Of a stretch of 64,000 nt of DNA, positions 1 through 9,438 are shown piece after piece. Below the pieces are notes generated by a model that saw only the letters and a list, made by a program, of their open reading frames with translations, did not search any database and was not told where the DNA came from. The number at the start of each line of letters is the position of its first letter. The stretch's first letter is position 1. The DNA comes from Nonlabens sp. Hel1_33_55 (GTDB lineage: Bacteria > Bacteroidota > Bacteroidia > Flavobacteriales > Flavobacteriaceae). Location: the NCBI RefSeq assembly GCF_900101765.1, contig NZ_LT627735.1, positions 1,178,001-1,242,000 on the forward strand. Reading direction: 5' to 3'. Made by a program: the position numbers and the translations under genes.

Positions 1-1043
1 GTCATGGTTCCCTGCGGGCCGCCCCAAGAAAAGCTGGGAATAAAATTACGCGGATAGCCAGCGCCGTAGATATTGGCACTTACTCCTATCACGGTTCCTG
101 TATTGAACATGGTATTGATACCGCATTTAGAATGGTCGCCCATCATGAGCCCGCAAAATTGTAGTCCGGTTTTTGCAAAACGTCCGGTTTCATAGCTCCA
201 TAGTTTGACTTCAGCATAATTGTTTTTTAGGTTGCTGGTGTTGGAGTCTGCACCTATGTTGCACCATTCGCCTAACACGCTATTCCCTAAAAATCCCTCG
301 TGGCCTTTGTTGGAATATCCAAATATCACCGAATTATTGACCTCTCCACCAATTTTTGAATGTGGTCCTACAGTCGTTGGTCCGTATACTTTGGTTCCTA
401 ATTTTGTAGCACTATGCTCACATAAAGCAAAGGATCCTCTAATGATTGAACCTTCCATGAGCTCAGTATCTTTACCTAAATAAATAGGTCCTGTAGATGC
501 ATTTAATATACAGAATTGGGCAATAGCACCTTCTTCTAAGAATATATTCTCTGGATTTACAGTCTGTACAGAATCAGGAATAGGTTGGCTTTTTCTTCCT
601 GTGGTAAGTAAATCAAAATCTGCTTGAAGGGCTTTTCCATTTTTAGAGAAAATGTCCCAGGTATGGAAAATTCCATCTACTTCTTCTTCTGTGAAAAGCA
701 CTTGCGTCAATTCAATAGTTGGTGTGTGAATTTCTTTGGCTCTGTAGGCGATCACTTGATTGCCGCCCATGAGCTTCTGCCCTATTTCTAGCTCTAATAT
801 CTTATCTGCCAGTTTTTGAGTGGCGAAAATATGTCCTGCAACGATTAGATTATCAGCTGTTTCTTTGAGTGGATATTTTGTTTGCAGATAATCTTCTGTT
901 TGGTAGCTGACTTTTTGTTCCAAGAATTTTTCCCAACGTTCTACCATGGTCAATATCCCGCAGCGGATGTGCGACGTAGGTCTCGTAAAAGTGAATGGCA
1001 ATAGTGGAGTATGCAGATTGAAGTCGGCTAAAACGATGTTCAT
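1..1043 (-). CDS. GlmU-like sugar nucleotidyltransferase/acetyltransferase (3' end missing)
   Basis: Reading the minus strand from the ATG at 1041-1043 gives an open frame that runs off the left edge (about 347 residues visible). It starts MNIVLADFNLHTPLLPFTFT and contains a TRPTSHIRCGILTMVERWE stretch. The later part has hexapeptide-type turns (GPIYLGKDTELMEGS, GPTTVGPHSKIGGEVNNSV, GEWCNIGADSNTSNLKNNY) typical of a left-handed beta helix. This order, a short nucleotidyltransferase-like half followed by an acyltransferase helix, fits the alternative GlmU family of Bacteroidota, proposed to make UDP-GlcNAc or a related nucleotide sugar. The exact substrate cannot be read from the sequence. It is divergent from the DUF3810 gene, with 79 bases between the starts. 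Confidence 0.75.
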   Translation of the reverse strand, partial: MNIVLADFNLHTPLLPFTFTRPTSHIRCGILTMVERWEKFLEQKVSYQTEDYLQTKYPLKETADNLIVAGHIFATQKLADKILELEIGQKLMGGNQVIAYRAKEIHTPTIELTQVLFTEEEVDGIFHTWDIFSKNGKALQADFDLLTTGRKSQPIPDSVQTVNPENIFLEEGAIAQFCILNASTGPIYLGKDTELMEGSIIRGSFALCEHSATKLGTKVYGPTTVGPHSKIGGEVNNSVIFGYSNKGHEGFLGNSVLGEWCNIGADSNTSNLKNNYAEVKLWSYETGRFAKTGLQFCGLMMGDHSKCGINTMFNTGTVIGVSANIYGAGYPRNFIPSFSWGGPQGTM

Positions 1044-1122
1044 TGAATTGTATTTTGCGCTAATTTCGGGAAAATAAGTTTTATCCCATGCGAATCTTTG
1101 AGCCTATTGATACCTTAGCCGT

Positions 1123-2199
1123 ATGAAAAAATGGTGGTTGCTTGTCTTATCTATTGGATTGTTAATACTCCAGCTTATTTATTATAGGTCTCTACGCCAT
1201 TTCCCAGAATTCGTTGAAGAATGGTATAGCACCGGAATTTATCCATACATAGGCCGAGCCATGCGTTTTGGATTGGGTTGGATTCCGTTTTCTTTTGGTG
1301 ATCTGGTTTATGGCATCGTGATCATTTTAGCGTTGCGATGGGTCATTTTATTTATTCTGGAACTTTTTAAAAAGCGAAAAGAATTCAAGCTGGCTGTAAA
1401 ATTGAAAGAGCTGGTCATGGCTGTCAACCTAGTATTGTTCTTCTTCCATATGGCTTGGGGTTTTAATTATTACCGCCAACCTCTCAATGAGATTTTAGAA
1501 TTAGATTCTACATACACTGATGAACAACTCATCAGCACCAATAGGAAGTTGATTTTTACTGCCAATAAGCTGCATCAAACTCTACAAACCAATGACTCGC
1601 TTGCTGTTGTTTTTCATCGAACTCAAGATGAGTTATTTGAACTAGCTCCAGAGGCGTTTGAAAATTTAAAAAGTATCGATCCAGCGTTGACTTATGGTCC
1701 AAGCAGTATAAAGGAATCCTTGCTCACGCTTCCATTAACTTACATGGGTTACAGCGGTTATCTAAATCCCATTACCGGCGAGGCGCAAACCAATGGTTAT
1801 ATCAACAATTATAAAACGCCGGTGCTCATCTTGCATGAGATGTCTCATCAATTGGGATTTGCCAAAGAAAATGAGGCTAATTTCATCGCGGTCATTTCAG
1901 GAATGAAGCATGAGGATCCTTACTTTCAATACAGTGCCTGTATTTTTGCCTTACGCTACTGTCTCAATGATTTATATCTAAAAGACCCAGCTGCTTTTCA
2001 ATTGCTTAAAACAGAAATTTATCCAGGTATTTTTCAAAACTATAAGGAACTGGATGATTTCTGGGAGCCTTATGATGATAATGTAATCGAGAAGGTCTCG
2101 CAAGCGAGTTACAATACGTATCTACAAGCTAACAATCAGCCGGATGGTATGCGTACGTATAGTTATGTAGTGGCTTTGTTGGTGAATTATTATCAGTGA
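1123..2199 (+). CDS. DUF3810 membrane protein with zinc-metalloprotease motif
   Basis: 358 residues. Three hydrophobic segments at about residues 4-21, 62-84 and 104-122 anchor the N-terminus in the inner membrane. The C-terminal two thirds are soluble. A zinc-binding HEMSH motif lies at residues 238-242, followed by ENEANF, which supplies a likely third metal ligand as in gluzincin-type peptidases. Overall length and the GYLNPITGEAQTNGYI stretch match the DUF3810 family, common in Flavobacteriia and of unknown substrate. It is monocistronic, followed by a long repeat-filled gap. Peptidase activity is inferred from the motif only. Confidence 0.8.
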   Translation: MKKWWLLVLSIGLLILQLIYYRSLRHFPEFVEEWYSTGIYPYIGRAMRFGLGWIPFSFGDLVYGIVIILALRWVILFILELFKKRKEFKLAVKLKELVMAVNLVLFFFHMAWGFNYYRQPLNEILELDSTYTDEQLISTNRKLIFTANKLHQTLQTNDSLAVVFHRTQDELFELAPEAFENLKSIDPALTYGPSSIKESLLTLPLTYMGYSGYLNPITGEAQTNGYINNYKTPVLILHEMSHQLGFAKENEANFIAVISGMKHEDPYFQYSACIFALRYCLNDLYLKDPAAFQLLKTEIYPGIFQNYKELDDFWEPYDDNVIEKVSQASYNTYLQANNQPDGMRTYSYVVALLVNYYQ

Positions 2200-2246
2200 T
2201 GTTTTTGATTGTTTGATAGGAGAACAAATTATATAGGTTTTGTTTG

Positions 2247-2458
2247 AAACGAATCGCTCCTTCTCGACTTGCCTGCAGCAGGCAGGCTGTCGCTCGAAGC
2301 GGCTTTCATCTGGACTTTTGATAATCCTAAGTATAATGTCGTGAATCTGCCATTTCTAGACGTGGTTTAAATGTTATCTTAGATATCAAGTTCTCTTTAA
2401 AACGAATCGCTCCTTCTCGACCTGCCTGCAGCAGGCAGGCTGTCGCTCGAAGCGGCTT
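2247..2458. repeat. Two copies of a GC-rich 57-bp hairpin repeat
   Basis: Copies at about 2248-2305 and 2400-2458 read ACGAATCGCTCCTTCTCGAC, then a perfect palindrome CCTGCCTGCAGCAGGCAGG (first copy starts with TTGCC), then CTGTCGCTCGAAGCGGCTT. The outer arms (CGCT..CTCGA / TCGCTCGAAGCG) also pair, so each copy folds as a nested hairpin. A related GCCTGCC/GGCAGGC hairpin is inserted in a cassette at about 12347-12374. It looks like a small MITE-like or REP-like element. No coding frame is present. Confidence 0.7.
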
Positions 2459-2476
2459 GTTTTATGGAGGTTCAAG

Positions 2477-3457
2477 TAGGTCTCGACTACGCTCGACCAA
2501 GCATTGTTTACTGCAGATTATAAGTTTCTCTCATTACTTTTTCCATTGCCGAAAAAGTAACCAAAAAGTCTAGGCTGTGGCACACCTGTCTAAAAATATC
2601 AGAGCCTTCGCCAAAGAAATTAAAACGCTTTCGGTTTAATGAGCATATCGATCCTAAAAAATTCACTTCTCATAAATCACATTTGATTAGCCGACTAATT
2701 TCTTTCAAATAGCTCCAGCTCTTTCATTTTTTACGACAGACTTGCCAATGCCTTTTTCTCTTTAAATATCAAAAAACGGATGTAGGCTCGAGAGGCAAGA
2801 GCCATTTTTATAGCAATAAGCTTTAGAACATATTTGGTAGGTCTCGACTACGCTCGACCAAGCATTGCGCTCTGATTTGCTCTCATTACTTTTTCCATTG
2901 CCGAAAAAGTAACCAAAAAGTCTAGGCTGTGGCACACCTGTCTAAAAATATCAGAGCTTTCGCCAAAGAAATTAAAACGCTTTCGGTCGAATGAGCATAT
3001 AGATCCTAAAAAATTCACTGCTCATAAATCACATTTGATTAGCCGACTAATTTCTTTCAAATAGCTCCAGCTCTTTCATTTTTTACGACAGACTTGCCAA
3101 TGCCTTTTTCTCTTTAAATATCAAAAAACGGATGTAGGCTCGAGAGGCAAGAGCCATTTTTATAGCAATAAGCTTTAGAACATATTTGGTAGGTCTCGAC
3201 TACGCTCGACCAAGCATTGCGCTCTGATTTGCTCTCATTACTTTTTCCATTGCCGAAAAAGTAACCAAAAAGTCTAGGCTGTGGCACACCTGTCTAAAAA
3301 TATCAGAGCTTCCGCCAAAGAAATTAAAACCCTTTCGGTTGAATGAGTATATTGATCCTAAAAAATTCACTGCTCATAAATCACATTTGATTAGCCGACG
3401 AATTTCTTTCAAATGGCTCCAGCTCTTTCATTTTTTACGACAGACTTGCCAATGCCA
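2477..3457. repeat. Tandem 352-bp repeat, about 2.8 copies
   Basis: The same unit starts (at TCTCATTACTTTTTCCATTG) at about 2528, 2881 and 3233, a period of 352-353 bases. The third copy stops near 3457. Each unit boundary contains the hairpin GGTCTCGACTACGCTCGACC (about 2479, 2840, 3192). Copies differ by scattered substitutions. None has a long open frame in any direction. Together with the preceding hairpins this makes the gap from 2200 to 3772 a repeat-filled intergenic zone. Confidence 0.8.
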
Positions 3458-3553
3458 TTTAAACTTAAAGTATTCTAACAAATGCCTACTCCAACTGGCT
3501 GGCATGAAATAATTGAGATCTCGAGTACAATCGACTTAAAATTAGTTTCTATT

Positions 3554-3669
3554 GCGTTAGGGATTGAAGTGAAAATCCTTTTTTGAATCGACGCATGAAA
3601 TGCGACGTTTCAAAAAAGATTGCAACGTAAAGCCCGACGATCCCGTCAAAAACGGGATGGGAACGCCCA
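3554..3669 (+). repeat. Structured dispersed repeat, copy 1
   Basis: Box GCGTTAGGGATTGAAGTGAA, then a hairpin (arms TTTTTTGAA..GACGCAT / ATGCGAC..TTTCAAAAAA), then the box GATTGCAACGTAAAGCCCGA, then a second hairpin (ATCCCGT/ACGGGAT), then GGGAACGCCCA. An opposite-strand copy lies at 44443-44545 with the same boxes but different, still complementary stem sequences. That pattern suggests selection for structure (DNA or RNA hairpins). Confidence 0.65.
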
Positions 3670-3743
3670 TATCTTTTTTGTAAGAATTTTAATCCTTCAA
3701 ATAGTTCACTGTGGCATCGCTATTTTAATCGTGATCAGATTCC

Positions 3744-3751
3744 TATCTTTA
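3744..3751 (+). promoter_or_regulatory. Possible -7 box (TAnnTTTG-like)
   Basis: TATCTTTA lies 21 bases before the ATG at 3773. It matches the Bacteroidota sigma-A -7 consensus TAnnTTTG at all but the last base. No clear -33 TTG was identified. Confidence 0.3.
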
Positions 3752-3772
3752 AAGCTTAAAATCAACTTTTAT

Positions 3773-6742
3773 ATGAAAAAATTACTTTTTTCTCTCTTGG
3801 CGGTGGCAGCAATGACGTCCACGGCACAAGAATATTTCCCAAATAACGATGATATTTCGGCGGTGAGTAGTGCCACTCGAGCGATCACTAATGCAACGAT
3901 TATCACGAGTCCTGGGAAACGAATGGAAAACGCATCGATCCTGATGAAGGATGGCAAAATTGTCGAGATAGGCAAAAACATCAAAATTCCTCAAGGAACG
4001 CTGGTAGAAGATGCTGAAGGAACCTATATCTATCCATCTTTTGTGGAGGCGTACGGTGATTTTGGGATGAAAACTCCTGAACGTGCCTCACGCAGCGGAC
4101 AACAATACGATGAAGGTCGGGAAGGCTTCTACTGGAACGATCACATACGACCTGAACAAAATGCGATCGATTTTTATGAATACGACAGCAAGGCAGCGGA
4201 AAAGATGATGGAAGCCGGTTATGGTGCCGTACAAACGCACCTGCACGATGGTATTGCTCGTGGTACGGGAATGTTGGTCGCGCTGAATAACAACGGTAAT
4301 GACTCTGAGCGCATTTTGGTCAACAAAAATGGCGCCTACTACTCTTTTGACCGCAGCCGTCAGACCAATCAGTCCTATCCTACCTCGCTTATGGGAACGC
4401 TCGCATTACTGCGTCAGTCTCATTTTGATGCAGACTGGTATGGAAAAGGAAATTCCAAAACTAAGGACCGTTCGCTGGAAGCATTGAATGCTACTAAGGG
4501 TATGGTTCAATATATAGAAGCTGGCGATAAGAAAAATATCTTGAGAGCAGATAAGCTGGGCGATCGCGTGGGCAAACAATTTGTCATTGTAGGTGGTGAA
4601 GATGCTTACGAAATGGTAGAAGACATCAAAGCTACCAACGCGCAATTGATTTTACCTGTAAACTTTGAAGATGCTTATGATGTGACCAATCCTTACCAAG
4701 AATGGTACGTGAATCTATCTGATATGCGTGACTGGAAACAAGGTCCTGGAAATCCAAAGATGCTTGCAGATGCTGGTATCACATATGCCATCACAACGCA
4801 TGGCTTGAAATCTCCTGGAGATTTGAACGGTAAATTGATGAAGGCCATGGAATATGGACTTACTAAAGAACAGGCGCTAGCATCACTTACCACCATTCCT
4901 GCAAAAATCATCAAAGCAGATGCGATGGTGGGAACCTTGGAAAAAGGAAAACTGGCCAACTTTATCGTGACCAGCGGTGAGCTTTTTGAAAAGGACACTA
5001 AGATTTATGAAAACTGGGTTCAGGGATCCAAGCATATCCTTAAAGACCGCAGCGTGATTAATGCTGATGGTAACTACACGGTACAAATGATGGGTGATTC
5101 TTATTCTTTTGACATCACAGACGATGCTAAAAAAATCACGGTGAAACAAGACAGCACCAAATTAGGCAGCAAGATTGTTCGCAACGGTGACTGGATCACC
5201 GTAACCACATCTCAAAAAGATGCCAGCGACAAATCCTATACACGCTGGATGATCAAACTTACTGACGACACTTCTAAAATCAACGGTAAGGTTTATATGC
5301 CTAATGGTACAGAACGCAGTTTTGTAGCTACTAAATCTGCAGCCACCGCAAGTGAAGATGAAGATGATGACAAAGAAGATGAAGAAGATACTGACATAGC
5401 AAACATGGAAATGGGAGCCATTACCTACCCTAACGTTGCCTTCGGATCTGCAACTAAGCCAACTGAAGAATCCATTTTATATAAAAACGCAACGGTCTGG
5501 ACTAATGAGGATCAAGGTATCGTTGAGAATATGGATGTTTTGGTCAAGAATGGAAAAATTTCCAAAATTGGCAGCAATCTCAATGCTGGTGGTGCACGCA
5601 CCATTGATGCAACGGGAATGCACCTTACCAGCGGTATCATTGATGAGCACTCACACATAGGAATTGATGGTGGTGTGAATGAAGCAGGACACAATTCTAC
5701 GGCAGAAGTTACTATTGAAGACGTTGTTGATCACGAGGACATCAATCTGTATCGTGACCTTGCTGGCGGCGTGACGACCTCGCAATTACTGCACGGTTCT
5801 GCTAACCCAATTGGTGGACGAAGCGCGATCATTAAATTGAAATGGGGCTACAAGCCAGACGAGATGATCTATGAGAACTCTCCTAAATTTATCAAGTTCG
5901 CTCTAGGCGAAAATGTAAAGCAGTCCAGATATGATAACGGTATTCGTTTCCCGCAAACGCGAATGGGTGTTGAACAAGTTTTTGAGGACTTCTTTACAAG
6001 AGCTCAGGAATACGAAAAGACTCGTGGAACCGACAGCTTTAGATTTGATGAAGAAATGGAAACCCTTTCTGAAATCCTAAAAGGTGAACGTTACGTGACC
6101 TGTCACTCTTATGTACAGACTGAAATCAACATGATGATGGAAGTAGCAGAGCGTTATGGATTTACCTTGAATACATTTACTCACATTCTGGAAGGCTACA
6201 AACTAGCCGATAAGATGGCAGCGCACGGTGCTGGTGGTTCTACTTTCTCTGACTGGTGGGCTTACAAATATGAAGTAAATGATGCGATCCCTTACAATGG
6301 TGCGATCATGCACTCTCAAGGTGTGGTAACAGCTTTTAACAGTGATGATGCAGAGATGTCTAGAAGACTGAATCAAGAAGCTGCCAAGGCTGTTAAATAC
6401 GGTAATGTAAGCGAGGAAGAAGCCTGGAAGTTTGTGACACTCAATCCTGCAAAACTATTGCACATTGATGACCGTACCGGTTCTATCAAAGAAGGAAAGG
6501 ATGCAGATCTAGTGTTGTGGAACAAGCACCCGCTGGATATTCAGGCGCGACCACAAATAACTATGGTGGATGGTATCGTGTTTTTTGACATTGATAAGGA
6601 CATGCAAATGAGAGCTGCGGTTAAAAAAGAGCGTCAGCAATTGTCCAACGAAATGATCATGGCCAAAAACAAAGGACTTAAAACCCAAACGCCAAAGCAA
6701 TCCAAGAAAACCGAATATCATTGTGATACCCTAGAATGGTAA
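3773..6742 (+). CDS. Secreted two-domain amidohydrolase-family protein
   Basis: 989 residues from the ATG at 3773, chosen because it begins a clean signal peptide (MKKLLFSLLAVAAMTSTAQ). An upstream in-frame start at 3620 would lie inside a dispersed repeat. Two amidohydrolase-like halves follow. The first (about 40-480) has the beta-sandwich strands and a C-terminal NFIVTSGE-type return but no HxH metal motif. The second (about 565-960) has EHSHIG (His 626, His 628) after a normal TIDATGMHLTSGIID lead-in, so it is probably the metal-binding half. The halves are joined by a very acidic linker (about residues 528-541). Relatives are annotated as imidazolonepropionase-like or cyclic amidases. 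The substrate is unknown. Probably co-transcribed with the next gene. Confidence 0.8.
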   Translation: MKKLLFSLLAVAAMTSTAQEYFPNNDDISAVSSATRAITNATIITSPGKRMENASILMKDGKIVEIGKNIKIPQGTLVEDAEGTYIYPSFVEAYGDFGMKTPERASRSGQQYDEGREGFYWNDHIRPEQNAIDFYEYDSKAAEKMMEAGYGAVQTHLHDGIARGTGMLVALNNNGNDSERILVNKNGAYYSFDRSRQTNQSYPTSLMGTLALLRQSHFDADWYGKGNSKTKDRSLEALNATKGMVQYIEAGDKKNILRADKLGDRVGKQFVIVGGEDAYEMVEDIKATNAQLILPVNFEDAYDVTNPYQEWYVNLSDMRDWKQGPGNPKMLADAGITYAITTHGLKSPGDLNGKLMKAMEYGLTKEQALASLTTIPAKIIKADAMVGTLEKGKLANFIVTSGELFEKDTKIYENWVQGSKHILKDRSVINADGNYTVQMMGDSYSFDITDDAKKITVKQDSTKLGSKIVRNGDWITVTTSQKDASDKSYTRWMIKLTDDTSKINGKVYMPNGTERSFVATKSAATASEDEDDDKEDEEDTDIANMEMGAITYPNVAFGSATKPTEESILYKNATVWTNEDQGIVENMDVLVKNGKISKIGSNLNAGGARTIDATGMHLTSGIIDEHSHIGIDGGVNEAGHNSTAEVTIEDVVDHEDINLYRDLAGGVTTSQLLHGSANPIGGRSAIIKLKWGYKPDEMIYENSPKFIKFALGENVKQSRYDNGIRFPQTRMGVEQVFEDFFTRAQEYEKTRGTDSFRFDEEMETLSEILKGERYVTCHSYVQTEINMMMEVAERYGFTLNTFTHILEGYKLADKMAAHGAGGSTFSDWWAYKYEVNDAIPYNGAIMHSQGVVTAFNSDDAEMSRRLNQEAAKAVKYGNVSEEEAWKFVTLNPAKLLHIDDRTGSIKEGKDADLVLWNKHPLDIQARPQITMVDGIVFFDIDKDMQMRAAVKKERQQLSNEMIMAKNKGLKTQTPKQSKKTEYHCDTLEW

Positions 6743-6870
6743 ATAGATGAATTTGAACTTGAAGCCGAGTTTTTAAATTTCGAATTAAGGTTGGTTTCAA
6801 AAGATTGAAAGAAGTAAAATATAATATTGAAATTCTAGATTTGGGAAACTGAATTTATAAATTATAAAAA

Positions 6871-8175
6871 ATGAAAAAACTACTATATATAGCAAGTCTG
6901 CTCGCGGTGACGACAGGTATTGCGCAACAAGCGCCTGCACCAGTGCAGTCCAGTGCGGTGCGTATCATGAACGGTACGGCACATTTGGGTAACGGTGAGG
7001 TGATTGAAAATTCTGTAATAGAATTTGAGGATGGAAAATTGACAATCGTTGGCGATGCAACCATCATGCGACTGGCAGCACCTACAGGCGAGGTTATCGA
7101 CGCCACTGGCAAACACATCTATCCAGGAATGATCGCGGCAAATACCACGCTGGGATTGGTTGAGGTAGATGCCGTAGGCGCCAGTGATGACGAGCGCGAG
7201 ATAGGAACCTACAACCCACACATACGCAGTATTATCGCGTACAATGCAGAAAGTAAAATTGTCGAGACCATGCGTCCCAATGGGATCCTACTCGCGCAGG
7301 TAACGCCACGTGGCGGCCGTGTTTCTGGTAAATCCAGTGTGGTACAGATGGATGCCTGGAACTGGGAAGATGCCGCTGTACGCATGGATGATGGTATCCA
7401 CGTGAACTGGCCGCGCAGCTTCTCAAGATCTGGATCTTGGCCTGATTTTGGTCCCATCGAGCCGTCTGAGGATTATGAAAAAGACGTGGAGGAATTACGC
7501 TTGTTTCTCAACAGAGCAAAAGCCTATGCCAAAACCAACAATCCAGAAAACGTGGACCTGAAATTACAGGCTATGGGAACGGCCATGGCAGGAACGACAA
7601 ATATGTACATACATGTTAGTGGTGAGAAAGCGGTTATTGATGTACTCGCTTTCGCGAAAGCGAACAACCTATCCAACAATCTCGTACTCGTAGGCGCCGA
7701 AGGATCTGAAAACATCGCTGCAGACATCGCCGCAGCTGGCGTACCGGTACTCGCAGCGCGCGTGCACAGCTTGCCATCCAGAGAAGATGAGGATTATGAC
7801 ATGCCCTACAAATTCCCTAAACTGCTGGCAGATGCGGGCGTACTGGTAGGACTGGAAAACTCAGGAAGCATGGAACGCCATCAGGTGCGCAACGTGCCGT
7901 TTTATGCGGGAACGGTCGCCGGTTTTGGCCTAGACATAGAAAAAGCATTGATGATGGTTACACTCAATCCAGCCAAAATCCTAGGCATTGATGCAGATTA
8001 TGGCTCACTGGAAACAGGCAAGAGCGCTACCCTTTTTATATCTGAAGGCAACGCACTGGACATGAGAACCAACAAACTGACCCGCGCATTCATTGACGGT
8101 CGCGACGTATCGCTAGACACACGCCAGAAGGAATTGTACGAGCGCTATATGGAGAAATACTCTCGTGAGGATTAA
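6871..8175 (+). CDS. Secreted amidohydrolase-like protein, metal motif degenerate
   Basis: 434 residues with a signal peptide (MKKLLYIASLLAVTTGIAQ). It follows the related 989-residue gene by 128 bases. The amidohydrolase fold is recognisable from the GKHIYPGMIAANTTLGLVEV entry strand and the final VTLNPAKILGIDADYGSLET stretch. The position where HxH should follow YPG reads AANTTLG, so the usual binuclear metal site is missing, as in the first half of its neighbour. It may be a partner or structural subunit of the upstream enzyme rather than a catalyst. The 16-bp palindrome lies inside this gene at 7647-7662, coding for AFAKA. An intrinsic terminator follows at once. Confidence 0.75.
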   Translation: MKKLLYIASLLAVTTGIAQQAPAPVQSSAVRIMNGTAHLGNGEVIENSVIEFEDGKLTIVGDATIMRLAAPTGEVIDATGKHIYPGMIAANTTLGLVEVDAVGASDDEREIGTYNPHIRSIIAYNAESKIVETMRPNGILLAQVTPRGGRVSGKSSVVQMDAWNWEDAAVRMDDGIHVNWPRSFSRSGSWPDFGPIEPSEDYEKDVEELRLFLNRAKAYAKTNNPENVDLKLQAMGTAMAGTTNMYIHVSGEKAVIDVLAFAKANNLSNNLVLVGAEGSENIAADIAAAGVPVLAARVHSLPSREDEDYDMPYKFPKLLADAGVLVGLENSGSMERHQVRNVPFYAGTVAGFGLDIEKALMMVTLNPAKILGIDADYGSLETGKSATLFISEGNALDMRTNKLTRAFIDGRDVSLDTRQKELYERYMEKYSRED

Positions 8176-8197
8176 GACAATCCAACTACCCTATTTC

Positions 8198-8228
8198 AAA
8201 AGCCCATTCAATTTGAATGGGCTTTTTT
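8198..8228 (+). terminator. Intrinsic terminator of the amidohydrolase pair
   Basis: AAGCCCATTCAATTTGAATGGGCTTTTTT is a strong stem (AGCCCATTCA/TGAATGGGCT) followed by a T run, 24 bases after the stop codon. Confidence 0.85.
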
Positions 8229-8363
8229 GCTGGTTGAAAAGATTTATAGTTTTCGCTGCTACAATAGAAAGAAGTTGACTTCCTAAGAACCGACATTAAA
8301 CGTTTAAGATTTAAAAGGTTTCATAACCAACTAAAATACGGTTACGTGCGAATCCCAATAAAA

Positions 8364-8440
8364 GTGTGGATAACCAACTCATCTGATGAAAGTTTGTAGT
8401 AATAAATTGGTTAAGTTTGGTTATACACTAGTTGTGAGCA
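8364..8440 (+). other. Left edge of cassette array: degenerate attC or attI-like site
   Basis: GTGTGGATAACCAA at 8364-8377 and TTGGTTATACACTA at 8417-8430 are imperfect inverted repeats, directly followed by the core GTTGTGAGCA at 8431-8440 that opens the first cassette. It could be the primary attachment site or a decayed attC from a lost cassette. No integrase gene lies between it and the amidohydrolase terminator. The rest of the 8229-8497 gap shows nothing else recognisable. Confidence 0.45.
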
Positions 8441-8497
8441 ATTAATGACAAACACCTGTAATAACGTCAAAATAAAGGACTAAACGATATTTCATAA

Positions 8498-9238
8498 ATG
8501 ACCGATGTAATTTTAGATACTAATATTTGGATTTCACATATAGCAAAGGATAAACCTAATGGAATATTTGATTCTTTTAAAAGTCAAGTAGATAATGGAG
8601 AAATCTTTCTTTTGATTAATGATATTATTCTTGATGAATGGCAAAGAAATAAAAGCAATACAATTCGAGATATTACTAATGAAATCAAATCAAGTTCAAA
8701 AAATGCACTTCGAATGAAAACATTTCTCGACGAAAATGGAAAACAAAAAATTGATGAATTGTTAAGTGATTATAATTCAAAAGAAGAGGAGCGAATAAAA
8801 TTGGCCGAACAAAGAATCGAACAAGTAGAAAAATTAATGACTAACGCAACGAAAGTAATTGTAACTAATGAAATGAAAATTCGAGTTGCAGATTGGGCAT
8901 TAGAGAAAAGAGCGCCATTTAAACAAAAATCTAATAGTGTTGGAGATGCTTTAATTTTGTTAAGTACAGTAGAGCATCGTAATTCCGATAGTACTTCTCA
9001 TTTTCGTCCAGGTTTTTTTATCTCTTTCAATCACACAGATTATGCACAGAGAGAAAACTCTGATGAAATTCACGAAGATTTACAAGAATTATTGGATGGA
9101 GCAAATCTATCCTACAAAAGGAATATCGGAGAAGTTTTGAGCCTAACACCTGAATTAAACGCTGAAGTAGAATCATATATTGACTATCAAGTGGAGTCGT
9201 ATATGGAAGACCAAGCAGAAATAAGGCGTGGGAAATAA
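8498..9238 (+). CDS. PIN-like (DUF4935-type) nuclease, cassette 1
   Basis: 246 residues. The N-terminus MTDVILDTNIWISHIAKDKP carries the PIN-domain DTN motif (Asp 7). Other acidic positions in the usual places are Glu 47 in LDEW and Asp 150 in SVGDALILLS, with a closing FFISFNHTDYAQ strand typical of the DUF4935/PIN_12 group. A charged helical stretch (about 90-120) sits between the halves. PIN proteins cleave RNA. This one has no adjacent antitoxin gene, so a toxin-antitoxin role is not supported. A stand-alone defence or RNA-processing role is inference. First gene of the cassette array, followed by a stop at 9236-9238 and an attC-like site two bases later. Confidence 0.7.
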   Translation: MTDVILDTNIWISHIAKDKPNGIFDSFKSQVDNGEIFLLINDIILDEWQRNKSNTIRDITNEIKSSSKNALRMKTFLDENGKQKIDELLSDYNSKEEERIKLAEQRIEQVEKLMTNATKVIVTNEMKIRVADWALEKRAPFKQKSNSVGDALILLSTVEHRNSDSTSHFRPGFFISFNHTDYAQRENSDEIHEDLQELLDGANLSYKRNIGEVLSLTPELNAEVESYIDYQVESYMEDQAEIRRGK

Positions 9239-9239
9239 C

Positions 9240-9438
9240 TGCTCACAACAACGTATATAGCTCATAGCTAATCAGTTGCTTAAACAAAGTTAAGGTATAT
9301 TTAGAAAGTCGCCAAATTTTTAAATTTGACGATTTCCAATAAAAAAGATAAATAGTAAAATTTAAAAATCTGGCTTATGCTCAAGCGAAAAATAATCGCT
9401 AATTTGCACGCTACGAGCCATATACACAACCGTTCAGG
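9240..9438 (+). other. attC-like site 1 (long type)
   Basis: Opens TGCTCACAAC (9240-9249), closes GTTCAGG (9432-9438). Outer arms AACGTATATAGCTC and GAGCCATATACACAACCGTT pair imperfectly. Inside, CCAAATTTTTAAATTTG and AAATTTAAAAATCTGGC form a second stem. About 199 bases, longer than typical attC sites (roughly 60-140). The opening core is a perfect reverse complement of the cassette start at 8431-8440. Confidence 0.7.

Noticed and set aside
3620..3772. N-terminal extension of the two-domain amidohydrolase
   Set aside because: It would start inside the dispersed repeat at 3554-3669 and put 51 residues before an obvious signal peptide.
8419..8432. GGTTATACACTAGT shared between the array's left edge and 54419-54432
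   Set aside because: Fourteen shared bases in AT-rich DNA without other similarity. Most likely chance.
8498..9238. Toxin-antitoxin pair for the PIN protein
   Set aside because: No small partner gene lies before or after it within the cassette.
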